Assembly: GCF_000622145.1 (NCBI RefSeq)
Contig: NZ_JHWH01000010.1
Span: forward strand, 136,310 to 200,309
From: Paracoccus yeei ATCC BAA-599
GTDB taxonomy: Bacteria > Pseudomonadota > Alphaproteobacteria > Rhodobacterales > Rhodobacteraceae
Direction of reading: 5' to 3'
Length of the DNA stretch: 64,000 nucleotides
Shown here: positions 36,602 through 47,156 of the stretch, one piece after another
How positions within the stretch are numbered: the first letter of the stretch is position 1
Layout: every line of letters begins with the position of its first letter
Translations under genes and position numbers: made by a program
Notes under the pieces: model-generated
Told to the model about the DNA's origin: nothing
Databases searched by the model: none
The model's input: the letters and a program-made list of their open reading frames with translations, nothing else

Positions 36602-37972
36602 ATGAGCCAGAACCCGCCCCTGCTGCGCCCCGATCTAGCCCCCAGCCCGATCTTCGACACTACACGAAGGGACGGGCAACCGACCATCGGCATGGTCAGC
36701 CTTGGCTGTCCCAAGGCGCTGGTCGACAGCGAACGCATCCTGACGCGCCTGCGCGCCGAAGGCTATGCCATCAGCCCCGACTACAAGGGCGCGGGCGCGG
36801 TGATCGTGAACACCTGCGGCTTCCTTGATTCGGCCAAGGCCGAAAGCCTGCAGGCCATCGGCGAGGCGCTGGCGGAAAACGGCAAGGTCATCGTCACCGG
36901 CTGCCTGGGCGCGGAACCCGAATACATCACCGGCGCGCATCCGTCCGTGCTGGCCGTGACCGGCCCGCAGCAATACGAACAGGTGCTGGACGCGGTGCAC
37001 CATGCCGTGCCCCCCAGCCCCGACCCGTTCGTGGACCTGCTGCCGGCTAGTGGCGTCAAGCTGACGCCGCGCCATTACAGCTATCTGAAGATTTCCGAAG
37101 GCTGCAACCACGCCTGCAAGTTCTGCATCATTCCCGACATGCGCGGGAAACTGGTCAGCCGCCCGGCGCACGCGGTGATGCGCGAGGCGGAAAAGCTGGT
37201 CGAGGCCGGGGTGCGCGAACTCCTCGTGATCTCGCAGGACACCTCGGCCTATGGCCTTGACCGCAAGTTCGCGACCGAGCGCGGCCATCGCGCCCATATC
37301 ACCGACCTGGCCCGCGACCTGGGGTCGCTTGGCGCCTGGGTGCGGCTGCATTACGTCTATCCCTATCCGCATGTGCGCGACCTGATCCCGCTGATGGCCG
37401 AGGGGCTGGTGCTGCCCTATCTGGACATCCCCTTCCAGCACGCCCATCCCGACACGCTGAAGCGCATGGCCCGTCCGGCAGCGGCGGCCAGGACGCTGGA
37501 CGAGATCGCGGCCTGGCGCGCAGCCTGCCCCGAGATCACCCTGCGCTCGACCTTCATCGTCGGCTATCCGGGCGAGACCGAGGCCGAGTTCCAGACCCTG
37601 CTCGACTGGCTCGACGAGGCGCAGCTGGATCGCGTCGGCTGCTTCCAATACGAAAACGTCAAGGGCGCGCGGGCGAACCTGCTGCCCGACCATGTGCCCG
37701 CCGAGGTCAAGCAGGAGCGCTGGGACCGCTTCATGGAAAAGGCGCAGGCGATTTCCGAGGCGAAGCTTGCCGCCAAGGTCGGACGCCGCATCGAGGTGAT
37801 CGTCGATTCGGTCGATGAGGACGGGGCGACCTGCCGCACCAAGGCCGATGCGCCGGAAATCGACGGCAACCTGTTCATCGACGACGGGTTCGAGGCGCTG
37901 ACACCGGGCGACATCGTCACCGTGACGGTGGACGAGGCCGGGGAATACGACCTCTGGGGCCGGCTCGACTAG
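36602..37972 (+). CDS. rimO: ribosomal protein uS12 methylthiotransferase RimO
   Basis: A 456-residue radical-SAM methylthiotransferase that modifies Asp88/89 of ribosomal protein S12. The N-terminal cluster domain has [12 protein letters not shown] and [11 protein letters not shown] with TGCLG (three cysteines); the radical-SAM motif is CNHACKFC; a C-terminal TRAM domain reads [11 protein letters not shown] to [13 protein letters not shown]. The S12-specific [12 protein letters not shown] block separates it from MiaB. The stop overlaps the convergent DUF4175 gene by four bases. Confidence 0.97.
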   Translation: MSQNPPLLRPDLAPSPIFDTTRRDGQPTIGMVSLGCPKALVDSERILTRLRAEGYAISPDYKGAGAVIVNTCGFLDSAKAESLQAIGEALAENGKVIVTGCLGAEPEYITGAHPSVLAVTGPQQYEQVLDAVHHAVPPSPDPFVDLLPASGVKLTPRHYSYLKISEGCNHACKFCIIPDMRGKLVSRPAHAVMREAEKLVEAGVRELLVISQDTSAYGLDRKFATERGHRAHITDLARDLGSLGAWVRLHYVYPYPHVRDLIPLMAEGLVLPYLDIPFQHAHPDTLKRMARPAAAARTLDEIAAWRAACPEITLRSTFIVGYPGETEAEFQTLLDWLDEAQLDRVGCFQYENVKGARANLLPDHVPAEVKQERWDRFMEKAQAISEAKLAAKVGRRIEVIVDSVDEDGATCRTKADAPEIDGNLFIDDGFEALTPGDIVTVTVDEAGEYDLWGRLD

Positions 37973-40479
37973 AAGCGGTCCAGAAGCCGGCCCAGATAGT
38001 CGCGTTCATCCTCGGGCCGGGTGCGCTCGCCGCTGCGGCGGCGGATTTCCTCTTGCAGGTCGCGGGCGCGGCGCGCGGGATCGGGCCCTTCCGCCAGGGG
38101 GTCGCCGGTCGCGATCTGGCCGCCCTGCCCCTCGGTCGAGCGGCCCAGCGGATCGGTCTGGGGGCGGTTCTGATAGGGCTGGGCCAGGCCGCGCTGGCCG
38201 TTTCCTTCGCGGCTCTGACCTTCGGGGCCGCCTTCCTGCCCACCCTGCTGGGGCGCGCCCTCCTGCCCCGGCTGGTTCTGGGCCTGCATCTCGCCCAGGG
38301 CGCGCATGCCCTCGCGCATGTTCTGGATGGCCTGGGCCTGGCGCTCCATCGCGCCAGCGGGGTCGCCGTCGCGCAGGGCCTGTTCGGCCCCCTCCATCGC
38401 GCGGCCGGCGTCGTCCAGCGCCTGCCGCGCCTGGTCGCCGGGCTGGGTGCCGCGCCCCGGCAGCAACCCGCGCTGGCGGCCCAGCGCCTCGCGCAGCTCG
38501 CGCTGGCGGTCGGCCAGGTCCTGGTTCTGCTGGTCGCCCTGGCCCTGCTGGCCGTCCTGTCCGGGCTGCCACTGGCCGTACTGGTCCTGCATCTGGCGCA
38601 TCGCCTCGTCCGCCAGGCGCTGCTGGTCGCGCAGCGTCTGCGCCAGCCGGTCCGAGGGACGCTCGCCCTCGCCGCCCTCGCCCGGCTCGCGGGTGACGCG
38701 CATGTTCTGCATCATGCGGTTGAACTGGTCCAGAAGCTCCTGCGCCTCGGCCATGCGGCCCTCGTTCATCAGGCGCTGGATCTCGTCCATCATCTGCTGG
38801 ATCTGGTCGCCGGTGATGCGCTGGCCCTGCGCCTTGGGCGAGCGGTCGAATTTCTCGGCCGGGTCCTCGCCCTGCTGGGCCAGCATGTCGGTATAGGCGT
38901 CGGTCGCCTCGCGCAATTCGTCCATCAGGCGCTGGATCTCGTCGGGGCTGGCGCCGTTGCGGATCGCCTCGGACAGCCGCTCCTGCGCCTGCTGCATCCG
39001 CTCCAGCGCGTCGGCAAGCCCGCCGTCCTCAAGCGCGACGGCCGCGTCCCACAGGACCTGGGCCAGGTCGTTGCGCGAGTCCTCGGTCAGGGAACCGGCC
39101 TCCAGGACGCCGATCGCGCCGCGCAGACCCTGGGCCAGGGCCGGGTCCATGAAGCCCTCGGGCTGCCAGCTGACGGCGCGCAGCAGCTGGGCGCTGCGGG
39201 CCGCGTTCTCGCGCGACCACAGCAGGTCGCGGCGCAGCTCGATCAGCGCCGCCGCCAGCGGATCGAAAAAGCGCCGCCCCGGCAGGATCATCGCCACCGG
39301 CTGCGCACGGCCGGCCTGGTCGATCCCGTCGCGCACCTCAAGCGAGACGGTGACCGGCAGGTTCGCCCAGGGGTGGCGCGACAGGTCGGCGGTCAGCTGG
39401 CCCCGCAGGTCGCGGCGCGCCCCGGTCGCGGGCAGGGGCAGGTCCAGTTCGATGGCCGCGCGCGGCTCGGGTTCGACGGCCAGGCCAAAGCGGCGGTCGA
39501 TCCCCGCCATGTCCAGCGCGATCACCGCCCGGCCGCGCGCGACGCCATTGTCGTCACTGGCCGAAAAGGGCTGGACGAAGCGGCCGTCGGCGCGGCGGTC
39601 GGGCTGGACCAAGGGCCCGACGGTCGGCGCGGCATCGGGGATCACCATCACCGGAAAGCGCCGGCCGGCGACCTCGACCGTGCCGTCGCGCTCGGCCAGG
39701 AATTCGGGCGCGGCGGGATCGGTGCCCGGCAGCGCCTCGCCGATGTCCTGCGCCACCGCCGTGCCCTCGCCATAGATGCGAAAGCTCAGCACCGTGCCCT
39801 CGGGCAGGCTTAGGGCCTCGCCCTCGGGCAGCGCGTTCAAATAGATCGTCGGCCGGCGGGTATAGGCTGGGGGCTCGGCCCAGCCCTCCCAGCCGGGCGC
39901 GGCCTCGACGTCGGGGCGGGTTTCGGGGGCGGGGCGAAAGGTCGCGCCCAGGGCCGCGATCCCCTGTCCGAAGCGACCGGCGGGGGCCAAGACCAGCGCC
40001 ATGACCAGCGCGACCATGCCCGCCAGCCGCAGCGCGACCGGATCGCGCCAGCGCAGCCGCGCATCGGGCACGACGGGCTGCGCGGCGCCGGCCGCCCGCG
40101 CCGCCTGGCGCTGATGGGCCCGCCACAGGGCGGCGGCGCCCGGATCCTCGGCGCCGACGGCCACCTGATCGCGCAGCGCCGACAGGGGCCGCCCCGGCAG
40201 GGCCGCATCGACCCGGTCCCGCGCCGCCTCGGCCGAAGGGCGCCGGAACCGCCGCCAGCCCCGCACTGCAGCGACGACCAGGACCAGCAGCGCCAGGCCC
40301 ATCGCCCAGGGCAGGACGGACAGGGGCAGGACATCGGCCAGGCCAAAGGCCAGCGCGGCGACCACTGCGGCCAGCACCACGCCCAGCGGCCAGAAGGCGA
40401 CGGCCACCGCCTCCCACAGCATCGCCGCGCGGGTCAGGCCGACCGCGCGACGCACCTGGGGGGGATCGGGCCTATCCAC
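37969..40479 (-). CDS. DUF4175 / TIGR02302 membrane protein
   Basis: An 836-residue protein. Two N-terminal membrane helices ([20 protein letters not shown] and [18 protein letters not shown]) and one near residue 160 are followed by a large periplasmic-type region with an immunoglobulin-like section. The end is Gln/Gly-rich, low-complexity and coiled ([18 protein letters not shown], repeated [12 protein letters not shown] helices). This is the TIGR02302 architecture found in alphaproteobacteria, of unknown function. The start is GTG; an ATG ten bases upstream is out of frame. It is downstream of lysA on the same strand with 123 bases between. Confidence 0.88.
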   Translation of the reverse strand: MDRPDPPQVRRAVGLTRAAMLWEAVAVAFWPLGVVLAAVVAALAFGLADVLPLSVLPWAMGLALLVLVVAAVRGWRRFRRPSAEAARDRVDAALPGRPLSALRDQVAVGAEDPGAAALWRAHQRQAARAAGAAQPVVPDARLRWRDPVALRLAGMVALVMALVLAPAGRFGQGIAALGATFRPAPETRPDVEAAPGWEGWAEPPAYTRRPTIYLNALPEGEALSLPEGTVLSFRIYGEGTAVAQDIGEALPGTDPAAPEFLAERDGTVEVAGRRFPVMVIPDAAPTVGPLVQPDRRADGRFVQPFSASDDNGVARGRAVIALDMAGIDRRFGLAVEPEPRAAIELDLPLPATGARRDLRGQLTADLSRHPWANLPVTVSLEVRDGIDQAGRAQPVAMILPGRRFFDPLAAALIELRRDLLWSRENAARSAQLLRAVSWQPEGFMDPALAQGLRGAIGVLEAGSLTEDSRNDLAQVLWDAAVALEDGGLADALERMQQAQERLSEAIRNGASPDEIQRLMDELREATDAYTDMLAQQGEDPAEKFDRSPKAQGQRITGDQIQQMMDEIQRLMNEGRMAEAQELLDQFNRMMQNMRVTREPGEGGEGERPSDRLAQTLRDQQRLADEAMRQMQDQYGQWQPGQDGQQGQGDQQNQDLADRQRELREALGRQRGLLPGRGTQPGDQARQALDDAGRAMEGAEQALRDGDPAGAMERQAQAIQNMREGMRALGEMQAQNQPGQEGAPQQGGQEGGPEGQSREGNGQRGLAQPYQNRPQTDPLGRSTEGQGGQIATGDPLAEGPDPARRARDLQEEIRRRSGERTRPEDERDYLGRLLDRF

Positions 40480-40490
40480 GGGCAGTCATT

Positions 40491-40541
40491 CTTTCTTGTC
40501 CAAATATCCCACGGGGGTCCGGGGGTGTGAAACCCCCGGCT
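40491..40541. repeat. intergenic CTTTCTTGTC-type repeat, copy A
   Basis: CTTTCTTGTCCAAATATCCC is followed by a G-run/C-run hairpin (GGGGGT ... ACCCCC). Copies with the same 5' block lie at 59064 and 63646. It occupies the gap between lysA and the DUF4175 gene. This repeat type is, by recall, dispersed in Rhodobacteraceae genomes near gene ends. Confidence 0.75.
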
Positions 40542-40602
40542 GCTTGGCACGGGCCCGGAGGGTTGATCCCCCCGGCACCGAGCCTGCGTCCGGGATAAGC
40601 GC

Positions 40603-41868
40603 CTAAAGCCATTCCGGGATGGTATCGCGTCCCAGCATTTCCTCAAGCGTCGGCCGCGCGCGGATGACGGCGAAGTGATCGCCCCGCACCAGAACCTCGG
40701 GTACCAGGGGCCGGGAATTGTATTCCGAGGCCATGACCGCCCCATAAGCCCCGGCCGAGCGCAGCGCGACCAGATCGCCCGCCGAAAGCCGCGGCAGGTC
40801 CACCGCCTTCTCGAACGTGTCGCCGGTCTCGCAGACCGGCCCGACCACATCGTGGGGGGCGACGGGCGTGCCCGGCGCCTGCTCGACCACCGGGACGATG
40901 TCGTGATGGGCGGCATACATGGCCGGGCGGATCAGGTCGTTCATCGCCGCGTCGAGGATCAGGAAATCCCGCCCCTCGCCCTCTTTCAGATAGATCACCG
41001 AGCTCAGCAGGATGCCCGCGTTCCCCGAGATGTTGCGCCCCGGCTCGATCTCGATCTCGCAGCCCAGATCGCCCACCGCCTCGCGGATGACCTGGCCGTA
41101 TTCGATGGGCAAGGGCGGCGCGTTGTTGTCGCGGCGATAGGGGATGCCCAGGCCCCCGCCCATGTCGAGGCGCCGGATGTCGTGCCCGTCGGCGCGCAGG
41201 GCCCGGGTCAGGTCGGCCATCTTGGCATAGGCCAGCCGGTAAGGCTCGAGGTCGGTCAGCTGGCTGCCGATGTGCATGTCGATGCCGACGACCTCGATTC
41301 CCGGCAGGGCGGCGGCGCGGGCATAGACGTCGCGGGCGCGGGCGATGGGGATGCCGAACTTGTTCTCGGCCTTGCCGGTCGCGATCTTTTCGTGGGTTTT
41401 CGCGTCCACGTCGGGGTTCACCCGCACGGCGATGGGGGCGACCACCCCCAGCGAGGATGCCACCTGCGACAGCAGCTCCAGCTCCGGCTCGGATTCGACG
41501 TTGAACTGGCGGATGCCGCCGTCCAGCGCCATGCGCATCTCGGCCCCGGTCTTGCCCACGCCGGAAAACACGATGCGGCTGCCCGGCACGCCGGCGGCCC
41601 TGGCCCGGGCGTATTCCCCGGCCGAGACGATGTCCATCCCCGCCCCCAGGTCGCCCAGAAGCTTCAGCACCGCGAGATTGCTGTTCGACTTGACAGCAAA
41701 GCAGACCAGGTGGTCGGTCCATTCCAGCGCCTGCTGGAACAGCTTGAAATGGCGCGTCAGGGTGGCCGCGGAATAGACATAGACCGGGGTTCCGACCTGG
41801 GCCGCGATGACGGTCAGGGGCACATCCTCGGCATGGAGCAGGCCGTCCACATAGTTGAAGTGATCCAT
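40603..41868 (-). CDS. lysA: diaminopimelate decarboxylase
   Basis: A 421-residue fold-III PLP enzyme, the last step of lysine synthesis. The PLP lysine lies in CFAVKSNSNLAVLK; further blocks are HIGSQLTDLEPY, the glycine-rich phosphate loop LDMGGGLGIPYR, EPGRNISGNAG, and the C-terminal CETGDTFEK and GAYGAVMASEYNSRP. The start overlaps the stop of the small membrane-protein gene (ATGA), so the set argH-lipoprotein-DUF2834-lysA is one operon. Confidence 0.97.
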   Translation of the reverse strand: MDHFNYVDGLLHAEDVPLTVIAAQVGTPVYVYSAATLTRHFKLFQQALEWTDHLVCFAVKSNSNLAVLKLLGDLGAGMDIVSAGEYARARAAGVPGSRIVFSGVGKTGAEMRMALDGGIRQFNVESEPELELLSQVASSLGVVAPIAVRVNPDVDAKTHEKIATGKAENKFGIPIARARDVYARAAALPGIEVVGIDMHIGSQLTDLEPYRLAYAKMADLTRALRADGHDIRRLDMGGGLGIPYRRDNNAPPLPIEYGQVIREAVGDLGCEIEIEPGRNISGNAGILLSSVIYLKEGEGRDFLILDAAMNDLIRPAMYAAHHDIVPVVEQAPGTPVAPHDVVGPVCETGDTFEKAVDLPRLSAGDLVALRSAGAYGAVMASEYNSRPLVPEVLVRGDHFAVIRARPTLEEMLGRDTIPEWL

Positions 41869-42143
41869 CAGACGATCCTGCGAGAGCGGATGAAAAGATA
41901 AAGCGGCAGGGCGCAGCCGATCCCCAGCGCCAGCGCCGGCAGGGTCAGAAGCGCCGCCCAGTTGCGCCGCACCATGGTCTCGACCAGGCACCACAGCGCC
42001 AGGGTGATCTGGGCCACGATCTCGCCCGCGCCGATACCCGACCACAGGTATTCCTCCGACAGCAGTTCGGCCGCGCCGCCGAACAGCGCCAGCGCCAGCC
42101 AGACAAGCCGCAGGGGGGTCAGGTCAAAGCCCTGTTGTGACAC
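41868..42143 (-). CDS. small DUF2834-like membrane protein
   Basis: A 91-residue protein with three hydrophobic segments (LRLVWLALALFGGAAELL, EIVAQITLALWCLVETMV and LLTLPALALGIGCALPLYLF), the last resembling the DUF2834 C-terminus. The GTG start is preferred because GGAGAGG lies 8 bases before it; an ATG eight codons upstream has no site. It overlaps the lipoprotein gene by 20 bases and lysA by one base. Function unknown. Confidence 0.65.
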   Translation of the reverse strand: MSQQGFDLTPLRLVWLALALFGGAAELLSEEYLWSGIGAGEIVAQITLALWCLVETMVRRNWAALLTLPALALGIGCALPLYLFIRSRRIV

Positions 42144-42285
42144 CGATCCGCGCCTCTCCGCTGACATGGACGCCCGGCTGGGTCCGGGCTTCGGGATCGG
42201 GCCGCGTGGGCGGGCCGTCGACGCCGCAGGCGGCCAGGGTCGCCAGCATCAGGGCCAGCGCGGCGATCAGGATGGAATGGGTCAT
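42124..42285 (-). CDS. small lipoprotein between argH and lysA (LptM/YifL position)
   Basis: A 53-residue protein: [20 protein letters not shown] gives a signal peptide with lipobox LAAC (lipidated Cys20), followed by [11 protein letters not shown] and the tail [14 protein letters not shown]. Small lipoproteins with CGxxGPP after the cysteine and beside lysA are the LptM/LppL type; LptM assists maturation of the LPS translocon LptD in E. coli. Its start overlaps the argH stop (ATGA). The equivalence to LptM is inferred from position, size and the GPP motif. Confidence 0.8.
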   Translation of the reverse strand: MTHSILIAALALMLATLAACGVDGPPTRPDPEARTQPGVHVSGEARIGVTTGL

Positions 42286-43679
42286 GCCAGCTTCTCCTTC
42301 CAGCGCGCGATCTGGGCGCGGACCTGCACCGGCGCCGTCCCGCCATAGGACATGCGCGAGGCAACCGAATTATGCACGCCCAGAACGTTGTAGACATCCG
42401 CCGTGATCGCCGGATTGACCGATTGCATCTGCGCCAGCGTCAGTTCGGGCAGGTCCACGCCCGATTTCTCGGCCATGGCGACCAGCGCGCCGGTGGCATG
42501 GTGGGCGTCGCGGAAGGGCAGCCCGGCCTCGCGCACCAGCCAGTCGGCAAGGTCGGTCGCGGTGGAAAAGCCCGAACCCGCCGCCGCCTCCAGCCGGTCC
42601 TTGTTCGCGCTCAGGTCCGACAGCATCCCGGTCATCGCGGCCAGGGCCAGCATCAGGTTGTCGGCGGCGTCGAAGACCTGTTCCTTGTCCTCCTGCATGT
42701 CCTTGGAATAGGCCAGCGGCAGGCCCTTCATCACCACGAACAGCGCGACCGCCGCCCCCAGGATGCGGCCGATCTTGGCGCGGATCAGTTCGGCCGCGTC
42801 GGGGTTCTTTTTCTGCGGCATGATCGACGAGCCGGTGGAAAACCGGTCCGACATGGTGACAAAGCGGAACTGGGCCGAGGACCAGATCACCAGTTCCTCG
42901 GCCAGCCGCGACAGGTGGACGGCGCAGATCGCCGCCGAGGACAGGTACTCTAGCGCGAAATCCCGGTCGCTGACCGCGTCGAGGCTGTTGGCCATCGGCC
43001 GGTCGAACCCCAGCGCCTTCGCGGTCGCCTCGCGGTCGATGGGAAAGCCGGTCCCGGCCAGCGCCGCCGCGCCCAGGGGCGATTCGTTCATCCGCCTGCG
43101 CGCGTCCTGGAAGCGCGTGAGATCGCGGCCGAACATCTCGACATAGGCCATCATGTGATGGCCCCAGGTCACCGGCTGCGCGGTCTGCAGATGGGTGAAC
43201 CCCGGCATCACCCAGTCCGCGCCCTGTTCCGCCTGCGACAAAGTGGCGCGGATCAGCGCGTCCAGCCCCGAAATCGCCGCGTCGCATTGGTCGCGCACCC
43301 ACAGCCGGAAGTCGGTCGCCACCTGGTCGTTGCGCGAGCGGGCCGTGTGCAGCCGGCCCGCCGGCTCGCCCACGATTTCCTTCAGGCGCGATTCCACGTT
43401 CATGTGGATGTCTTCCAGTTCGGTGCGGAAGGGGAAATTCCCCGCCTCGATCTCTGACAAGACCGTGAGAAGCCCTTTCCCGATCGCCTCGGCATCGCTA
43501 GTGCTGATGATGCCCGTTGCTGCCAGCATCGCCGCATGGGCGCGGCTGCCCCGGATGTCCTGGGCATAAAGCCGCCGGTCGAAGCCGATCGAGGCGTTGA
43601 TCGCCTCCATGATCGCGTCCGGGCCGGCGGCGAAACGTCCGCCCCACATCTGGTTGGCGGTGGAGGGCTGCTCGGTCAT
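42282..43679 (-). CDS. argH: argininosuccinate lyase
   Basis: A 465-residue ArgH, splitting argininosuccinate to arginine and fumarate. It begins with [18 protein letters not shown] after a short leader and carries the superfamily signature [16 protein letters not shown], with [13 protein letters not shown] and [16 protein letters not shown]. The start [10 protein letters not shown] was chosen because conservation begins just after; the frame is open 22 codons further upstream. Divergent from the TlpA-like gene (23 bases between starts). Confidence 0.97.
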   Translation of the reverse strand: MTEQPSTANQMWGGRFAAGPDAIMEAINASIGFDRRLYAQDIRGSRAHAAMLAATGIISTSDAEAIGKGLLTVLSEIEAGNFPFRTELEDIHMNVESRLKEIVGEPAGRLHTARSRNDQVATDFRLWVRDQCDAAISGLDALIRATLSQAEQGADWVMPGFTHLQTAQPVTWGHHMMAYVEMFGRDLTRFQDARRRMNESPLGAAALAGTGFPIDREATAKALGFDRPMANSLDAVSDRDFALEYLSSAAICAVHLSRLAEELVIWSSAQFRFVTMSDRFSTGSSIMPQKKNPDAAELIRAKIGRILGAAVALFVVMKGLPLAYSKDMQEDKEQVFDAADNLMLALAAMTGMLSDLSANKDRLEAAAGSGFSTATDLADWLVREAGLPFRDAHHATGALVAMAEKSGVDLPELTLAQMQSVNPAITADVYNVLGVHNSVASRMSYGGTAPVQVRAQIARWKEKLA

Positions 43680-43702
43680 GGATTGGGCCTCAAGGGGGTG
43701 GA

Positions 43703-44245
43703 ATGCGTTGGCTGGTTCTTTATACGGCACTGCTGATCGGTGCAAACGCCGGATGGGCGGGCGAGATCGACTGGCAGGCCGCGCATGACGGCGGGCTTGC
43801 CAAGCTGCAACAGACCGACCCGACCCCGGTGCCCGCGACGACCTTCACCGACCCCGAGGGGGGCACCCATTCGCTGGCCGATTACAAGGGCAAGGTGGTG
43901 CTGCTGAACTTCTGGGCGACCTGGTGCGCCCCCTGCCGCGAGGAGATGCCCTCGCTCGATGCGCTGCAGGCCGAGATGGGCGGCGAGGATTTCGCCGTGG
44001 TGGCGATTGCGGCCGGGCACAATCCCCCGCCCGCGGTGCGCAAGTTTCTGGAGGAGGAAAACATCACCCACCTGCCGGTCCTGCTGGACCCGCGCCAGGC
44101 GCTTGCGCGCGAAATGGGGGTAATGGGCCTGCCGGTGACGCTGCTGATCGACCGCGAGGGCAACGAGATCGCCCGGCTGATGGGCGGCGCCGACTGGTCG
44201 TCGGATACCGCCAAGGCGCTTATCCGCCAGGCGACAGCGCCTTGA
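43703..44245 (+). CDS. TlpA/ResA-like periplasmic thioredoxin
   Basis: A 180-residue exported thioredoxin-fold protein. An N-terminal signal ([17 protein letters not shown]) is followed by the active site [16 protein letters not shown] and the cis-proline region [15 protein letters not shown]. Such proteins keep periplasmic thiols reduced, for example in cytochrome c or oxidase assembly. It is divergent from argH, a pairing seen in related bacteria, and its 3' end overlaps the convergent tag gene by 26 bases. Confidence 0.92.
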   Translation: MRWLVLYTALLIGANAGWAGEIDWQAAHDGGLAKLQQTDPTPVPATTFTDPEGGTHSLADYKGKVVLLNFWATWCAPCREEMPSLDALQAEMGGEDFAVVAIAAGHNPPPAVRKFLEEENITHLPVLLDPRQALAREMGVMGLPVTLLIDREGNEIARLMGGADWSSDTAKALIRQATAP

Positions 44246-44801
44246 CGCGGGCGTGACAGGGGCAACTGGTCATGTGGTCGTTGACCAGCCCGCAGGCCTG
44301 CATGAAGGCATAGGTGATGACCGGGCCGCAGAAATTGAAGCCGCGCTTTTTCAAGGCCTTGGACATGGCTGCGGATTCGGGCGTGCTGGCCGGCACCTCC
44401 TTCATGCTGGCAAAGGCGTTCTGGATGGTGCGGCCGCCGGTGAAGGACCAGATGAAGGGCGTGAAGCCCTCGGCCGATTCGATCTCCAGAAACAGCCGTG
44501 CGCCCTTGACCGTCGCCTCGATCTTGCCGCGGTGGCGGACGATGCCGGGGTTCTTCAGCGCCGATTCGATCTGCGGCTCGCCCCAGCGGGCGACGCGCTC
44601 GGGGTCGAAGCCCTCGAAGGTTTCGCGAAACGCCGCGCGCTTGCGCAGGATGGTGATCCAGCTCAGGCCCGCCTGAAACCCGTCCAGCACCAGCTTTTCC
44701 CAAAGCGCGCGCGGGTCGCGTTCCGGCACGCCCCATTCGGTGTCGTGATAGGCGACATACAGCGGATCGGTCCCGCACCAGGCGCATCGGCCGTCATTCA
44801 T
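44220..44801 (-). CDS. tag: DNA-3-methyladenine glycosylase I
   Basis: A 193-residue Tag glycosylase removing 3-methyladenine. The zinc site is complete: Cys6 in RCAWCG, His19 in YVAYHDTEWG, and the C-terminal histidine and cysteine in NDHMTSC. Substrate-pocket blocks FQAGLSWITILRKR and GFNFCGPVITYAFMQA are conserved. It is convergent with the TlpA-like gene. Confidence 0.96.
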   Translation of the reverse strand: MNDGRCAWCGTDPLYVAYHDTEWGVPERDPRALWEKLVLDGFQAGLSWITILRKRAAFRETFEGFDPERVARWGEPQIESALKNPGIVRHRGKIEATVKGARLFLEIESAEGFTPFIWSFTGGRTIQNAFASMKEVPASTPESAAMSKALKKRGFNFCGPVITYAFMQACGLVNDHMTSCPCHARVKALSPGG

Positions 44802-44891
44802 TTCCGTTAACCCTGAGTCGAGAAATCCCCTGCGGTTTACCCGATGTTAGCGGATAATCGCCAGACTGCTGCTGAAGACAGGAGCCATGGC

Positions 44892-45719
44892 ATGACCGAC
44901 CCGATTGATCCCTCTGACGAACTCGGCTCTCCGCTGGACTTTGCCGTGGACCAGCAGTCCCGCCTGACGATGGCCACCGTGCGCCGCGCCGTCGCCCGGG
45001 GCGACGCGGTGCTGGCCTATCAGCCCGTCGTGCAGTCCGGCCGTCCCCAGCATGTCGCCTTTCACGAAGGGCTGATCCGCATCATCGACGAAACCGGCCG
45101 CATCGTGCCGCTGCGCGACTTCATGCCGCTGGCCGAAACCACCGAACTCGGCCGCCAGATCGACTGTCTCTCGCTGTCGCTGGGCCTGAAGACCCTGGCC
45201 GAGGAGCCCTCGATCCGGCTGTCGATCAATATGTCGGCGCGCTCGATCGGCTACCCCGCCTGGATCCGCACGCTGCGCCAGGGCATGAACGGCGACAGCA
45301 GCATCGGCGAACGGCTGATCCTGGAAATCACCGAAAGCTCGGCCATGGGCCTGCCCGAGATGGTCGGCAGGTTCATGAGCGAATTGCAGGCCAGCGGCGT
45401 CAGCTTCGCGCTGGACGATTTCGGCGCGGGCTATACCTCGTTCCGCTACCTGCGCGACTTCTGCTTCGACATGATCAAGATCGACGGCCAGTTCGTGCGC
45501 GACATTTCCGCCCAGCGCGACAATCAGGTGCTGGCCCGCGCGCTGCAATCCATCGCGCATCAGTTCGACATGTTCACCGTCGCCGAAATGGTCGAAACGG
45601 CCGAGGATGCGGCCTATCTGATCGACATGGGAATCGACTGCCTGCAGGGCTATTACTTCGGCGCGCCGACCATCGTGCCGCCCTGGCGCTCTCCGGGCAC
45701 GGCGGCGAAACGGTTCTAG
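44892..45719 (+). CDS. EAL-domain cyclic-di-GMP phosphodiesterase
   Basis: A 275-residue stand-alone EAL domain without sensor or membrane parts. The signature is HEGLIR (Glu59, EGL variant of EAL); metal and catalytic residues appear in LSINMSARS, LEITESSA, LDDFGAGYTSFRYL, MIKIDGQFV, AEMVETAED and LQGYYFG, so activity is expected. It hydrolyses c-di-GMP, affecting attachment or motility. The start with GGAG upstream was preferred; an in-frame ATG 16 codons earlier is possible. Confidence 0.92.
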   Translation: MTDPIDPSDELGSPLDFAVDQQSRLTMATVRRAVARGDAVLAYQPVVQSGRPQHVAFHEGLIRIIDETGRIVPLRDFMPLAETTELGRQIDCLSLSLGLKTLAEEPSIRLSINMSARSIGYPAWIRTLRQGMNGDSSIGERLILEITESSAMGLPEMVGRFMSELQASGVSFALDDFGAGYTSFRYLRDFCFDMIKIDGQFVRDISAQRDNQVLARALQSIAHQFDMFTVAEMVETAEDAAYLIDMGIDCLQGYYFGAPTIVPPWRSPGTAAKRF

Positions 45720-45890
45720 GCCGCGGGCCCAAGGCGGTGCGGAGCGCTCCGGGCCGGGGACATGGGCAAGACCCGGCGGACTGTCAGCGTTATCATCCAT
45801 CAAGCCTGCCCAAGTGCGCTTGACGCCACGGCGCGAAACGGCAACCTGTCCTGGACGCCGACATTTCGGCACTCAGGGAAGGAGCCTGAC

Positions 45891-47066
45891 ATGACCAAAG
45901 CCGTGATCGTATCCGCCGCCCGCACTCCGGTGGGCAGCTTTCTTGGATCATTCGCGAACACGCCCGCCCATGATCTCGGCGCCATCGTCATCAAGGCCGT
46001 GCTGGAGCGCGCCGGGGTCGATGCATCCGAGGTGTCGGAAACCATCCTCGGCCAGGTGCTGACCGCCGGCCAGGGCCAGAACCCCGCCCGTCAGGCCCAT
46101 ATCAAGGCCGGACTGCCGCAGGAATCGGCCGCCTGGGGGCTGAACCAGGTCTGCGGCTCGGGCCTGCGGGCGGTGGCGCTGGCGGCCCAGCAGGTGATCC
46201 TGGGCGACGCCAAGGTGGTGATCGCGGGCGGGCAGGAATCCATGTCGCTGGCCCCGCATGCCGCCTATATCCGCTCGGGCCAGAAGATGGGCGACATGAA
46301 GATGCTCGACACCATGATCCGGGACGGGCTGTGGGACGCCTTCCACGACTATCACATGGGCACCACGGCCGAAAACGTCGCCGGCAAGTGGGAGATCTCG
46401 CGCGCCCAGCAGGACGAATTCGCCGTCGCCTCGCAGAACAAGGCCGAGGCCGCGCAGAAGGCCGGCCGATTCGCCGACGAAATCGTCCCGGTGACGATCA
46501 AGACCCGCAAGGGCGAGACGGTGGTGGATGCCGACGAATACATCCGCCACGGCGCGACGCTGGACGCGATGGAGAAGCTGCGCCCCGCCTTCAGCAAGGA
46601 TGGCTCGGTCACGGCGGGCAACGCCTCGGGCCTGAACGACGGCGCGGCGGCCGTGCTGGTCATGTCCGAGGACGAGGCGAGCCGCCGCGGCCTGACGCCG
46701 CTGGCGCGCATCGTCTCCTATGCGACGGCCGGCGTCGATCCGGCCATCATGGGCACCGGCCCGATCCCCGCCAGCCGCAAGGCGCTGGAAAAGGCCGGCT
46801 GGACCGTCGCCGACCTCGACCTGGTCGAGGCGAACGAGGCCTTTGCCGCCCAGGCCTGCGCGGTCAACAAGGACATGGGCTGGGACCCCTCGATCGTGAA
46901 CGTGAACGGCGGCGCCATCGCCATCGGCCACCCGATCGGCGCCTCGGGCGCGCGCGTCCTGAACACCCTGCTGTTCGAGATGAAGCGCCGCGACGCCAGG
47001 AAGGGCCTGGCCACCCTGTGCATCGGCGGCGGCATGGGTGTCGCGCTCTGCGTCGAACGTCCCTGA
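45891..47066 (+). CDS. phaA: acetyl-CoA acetyltransferase
   Basis: A 391-residue biosynthetic thiolase condensing two acetyl-CoA to acetoacetyl-CoA. The nucleophile lies in [14 protein letters not shown] (about Cys88), the histidine in [17 protein letters not shown] and the second cysteine in [10 protein letters not shown]. The start [12 protein letters not shown] follows AGGAGCC. It is followed by the acetoacetyl-CoA reductase gene, giving the first two steps of polyhydroxybutyrate synthesis; the polymerase phaC is not in the window. Confidence 0.96.
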   Translation: MTKAVIVSAARTPVGSFLGSFANTPAHDLGAIVIKAVLERAGVDASEVSETILGQVLTAGQGQNPARQAHIKAGLPQESAAWGLNQVCGSGLRAVALAAQQVILGDAKVVIAGGQESMSLAPHAAYIRSGQKMGDMKMLDTMIRDGLWDAFHDYHMGTTAENVAGKWEISRAQQDEFAVASQNKAEAAQKAGRFADEIVPVTIKTRKGETVVDADEYIRHGATLDAMEKLRPAFSKDGSVTAGNASGLNDGAAAVLVMSEDEASRRGLTPLARIVSYATAGVDPAIMGTGPIPASRKALEKAGWTVADLDLVEANEAFAAQACAVNKDMGWDPSIVNVNGGAIAIGHPIGASGARVLNTLLFEMKRRDARKGLATLCIGGGMGVALCVERP

Positions 47067-47074
47067 TCAATCAG

Positions 47075-47105
47075 GTCTTGCGCGCAACTATGTTGCGTGC
47101 AAGAC
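47075..47105. terminator. strong hairpin between phaA and phaB
   Basis: GTCTTGCGCGCAAC and GTTGCGTGCAAGAC form a 14-bp stem (one G-T pair) with a 3-base loop, followed by ATTTATTATGAAATTC. It lies 8 bases after the phaA stop in an unusually AT-rich gap. It may act as an attenuator or as a transcript-stabilising 3' end, setting different levels of the two enzymes. Confidence 0.55.
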
Positions 47106-47156
47106 ATTTATTATGAAATTCTATTTTACGATGACTCTTGAGAAGGGGGGAAGGAC

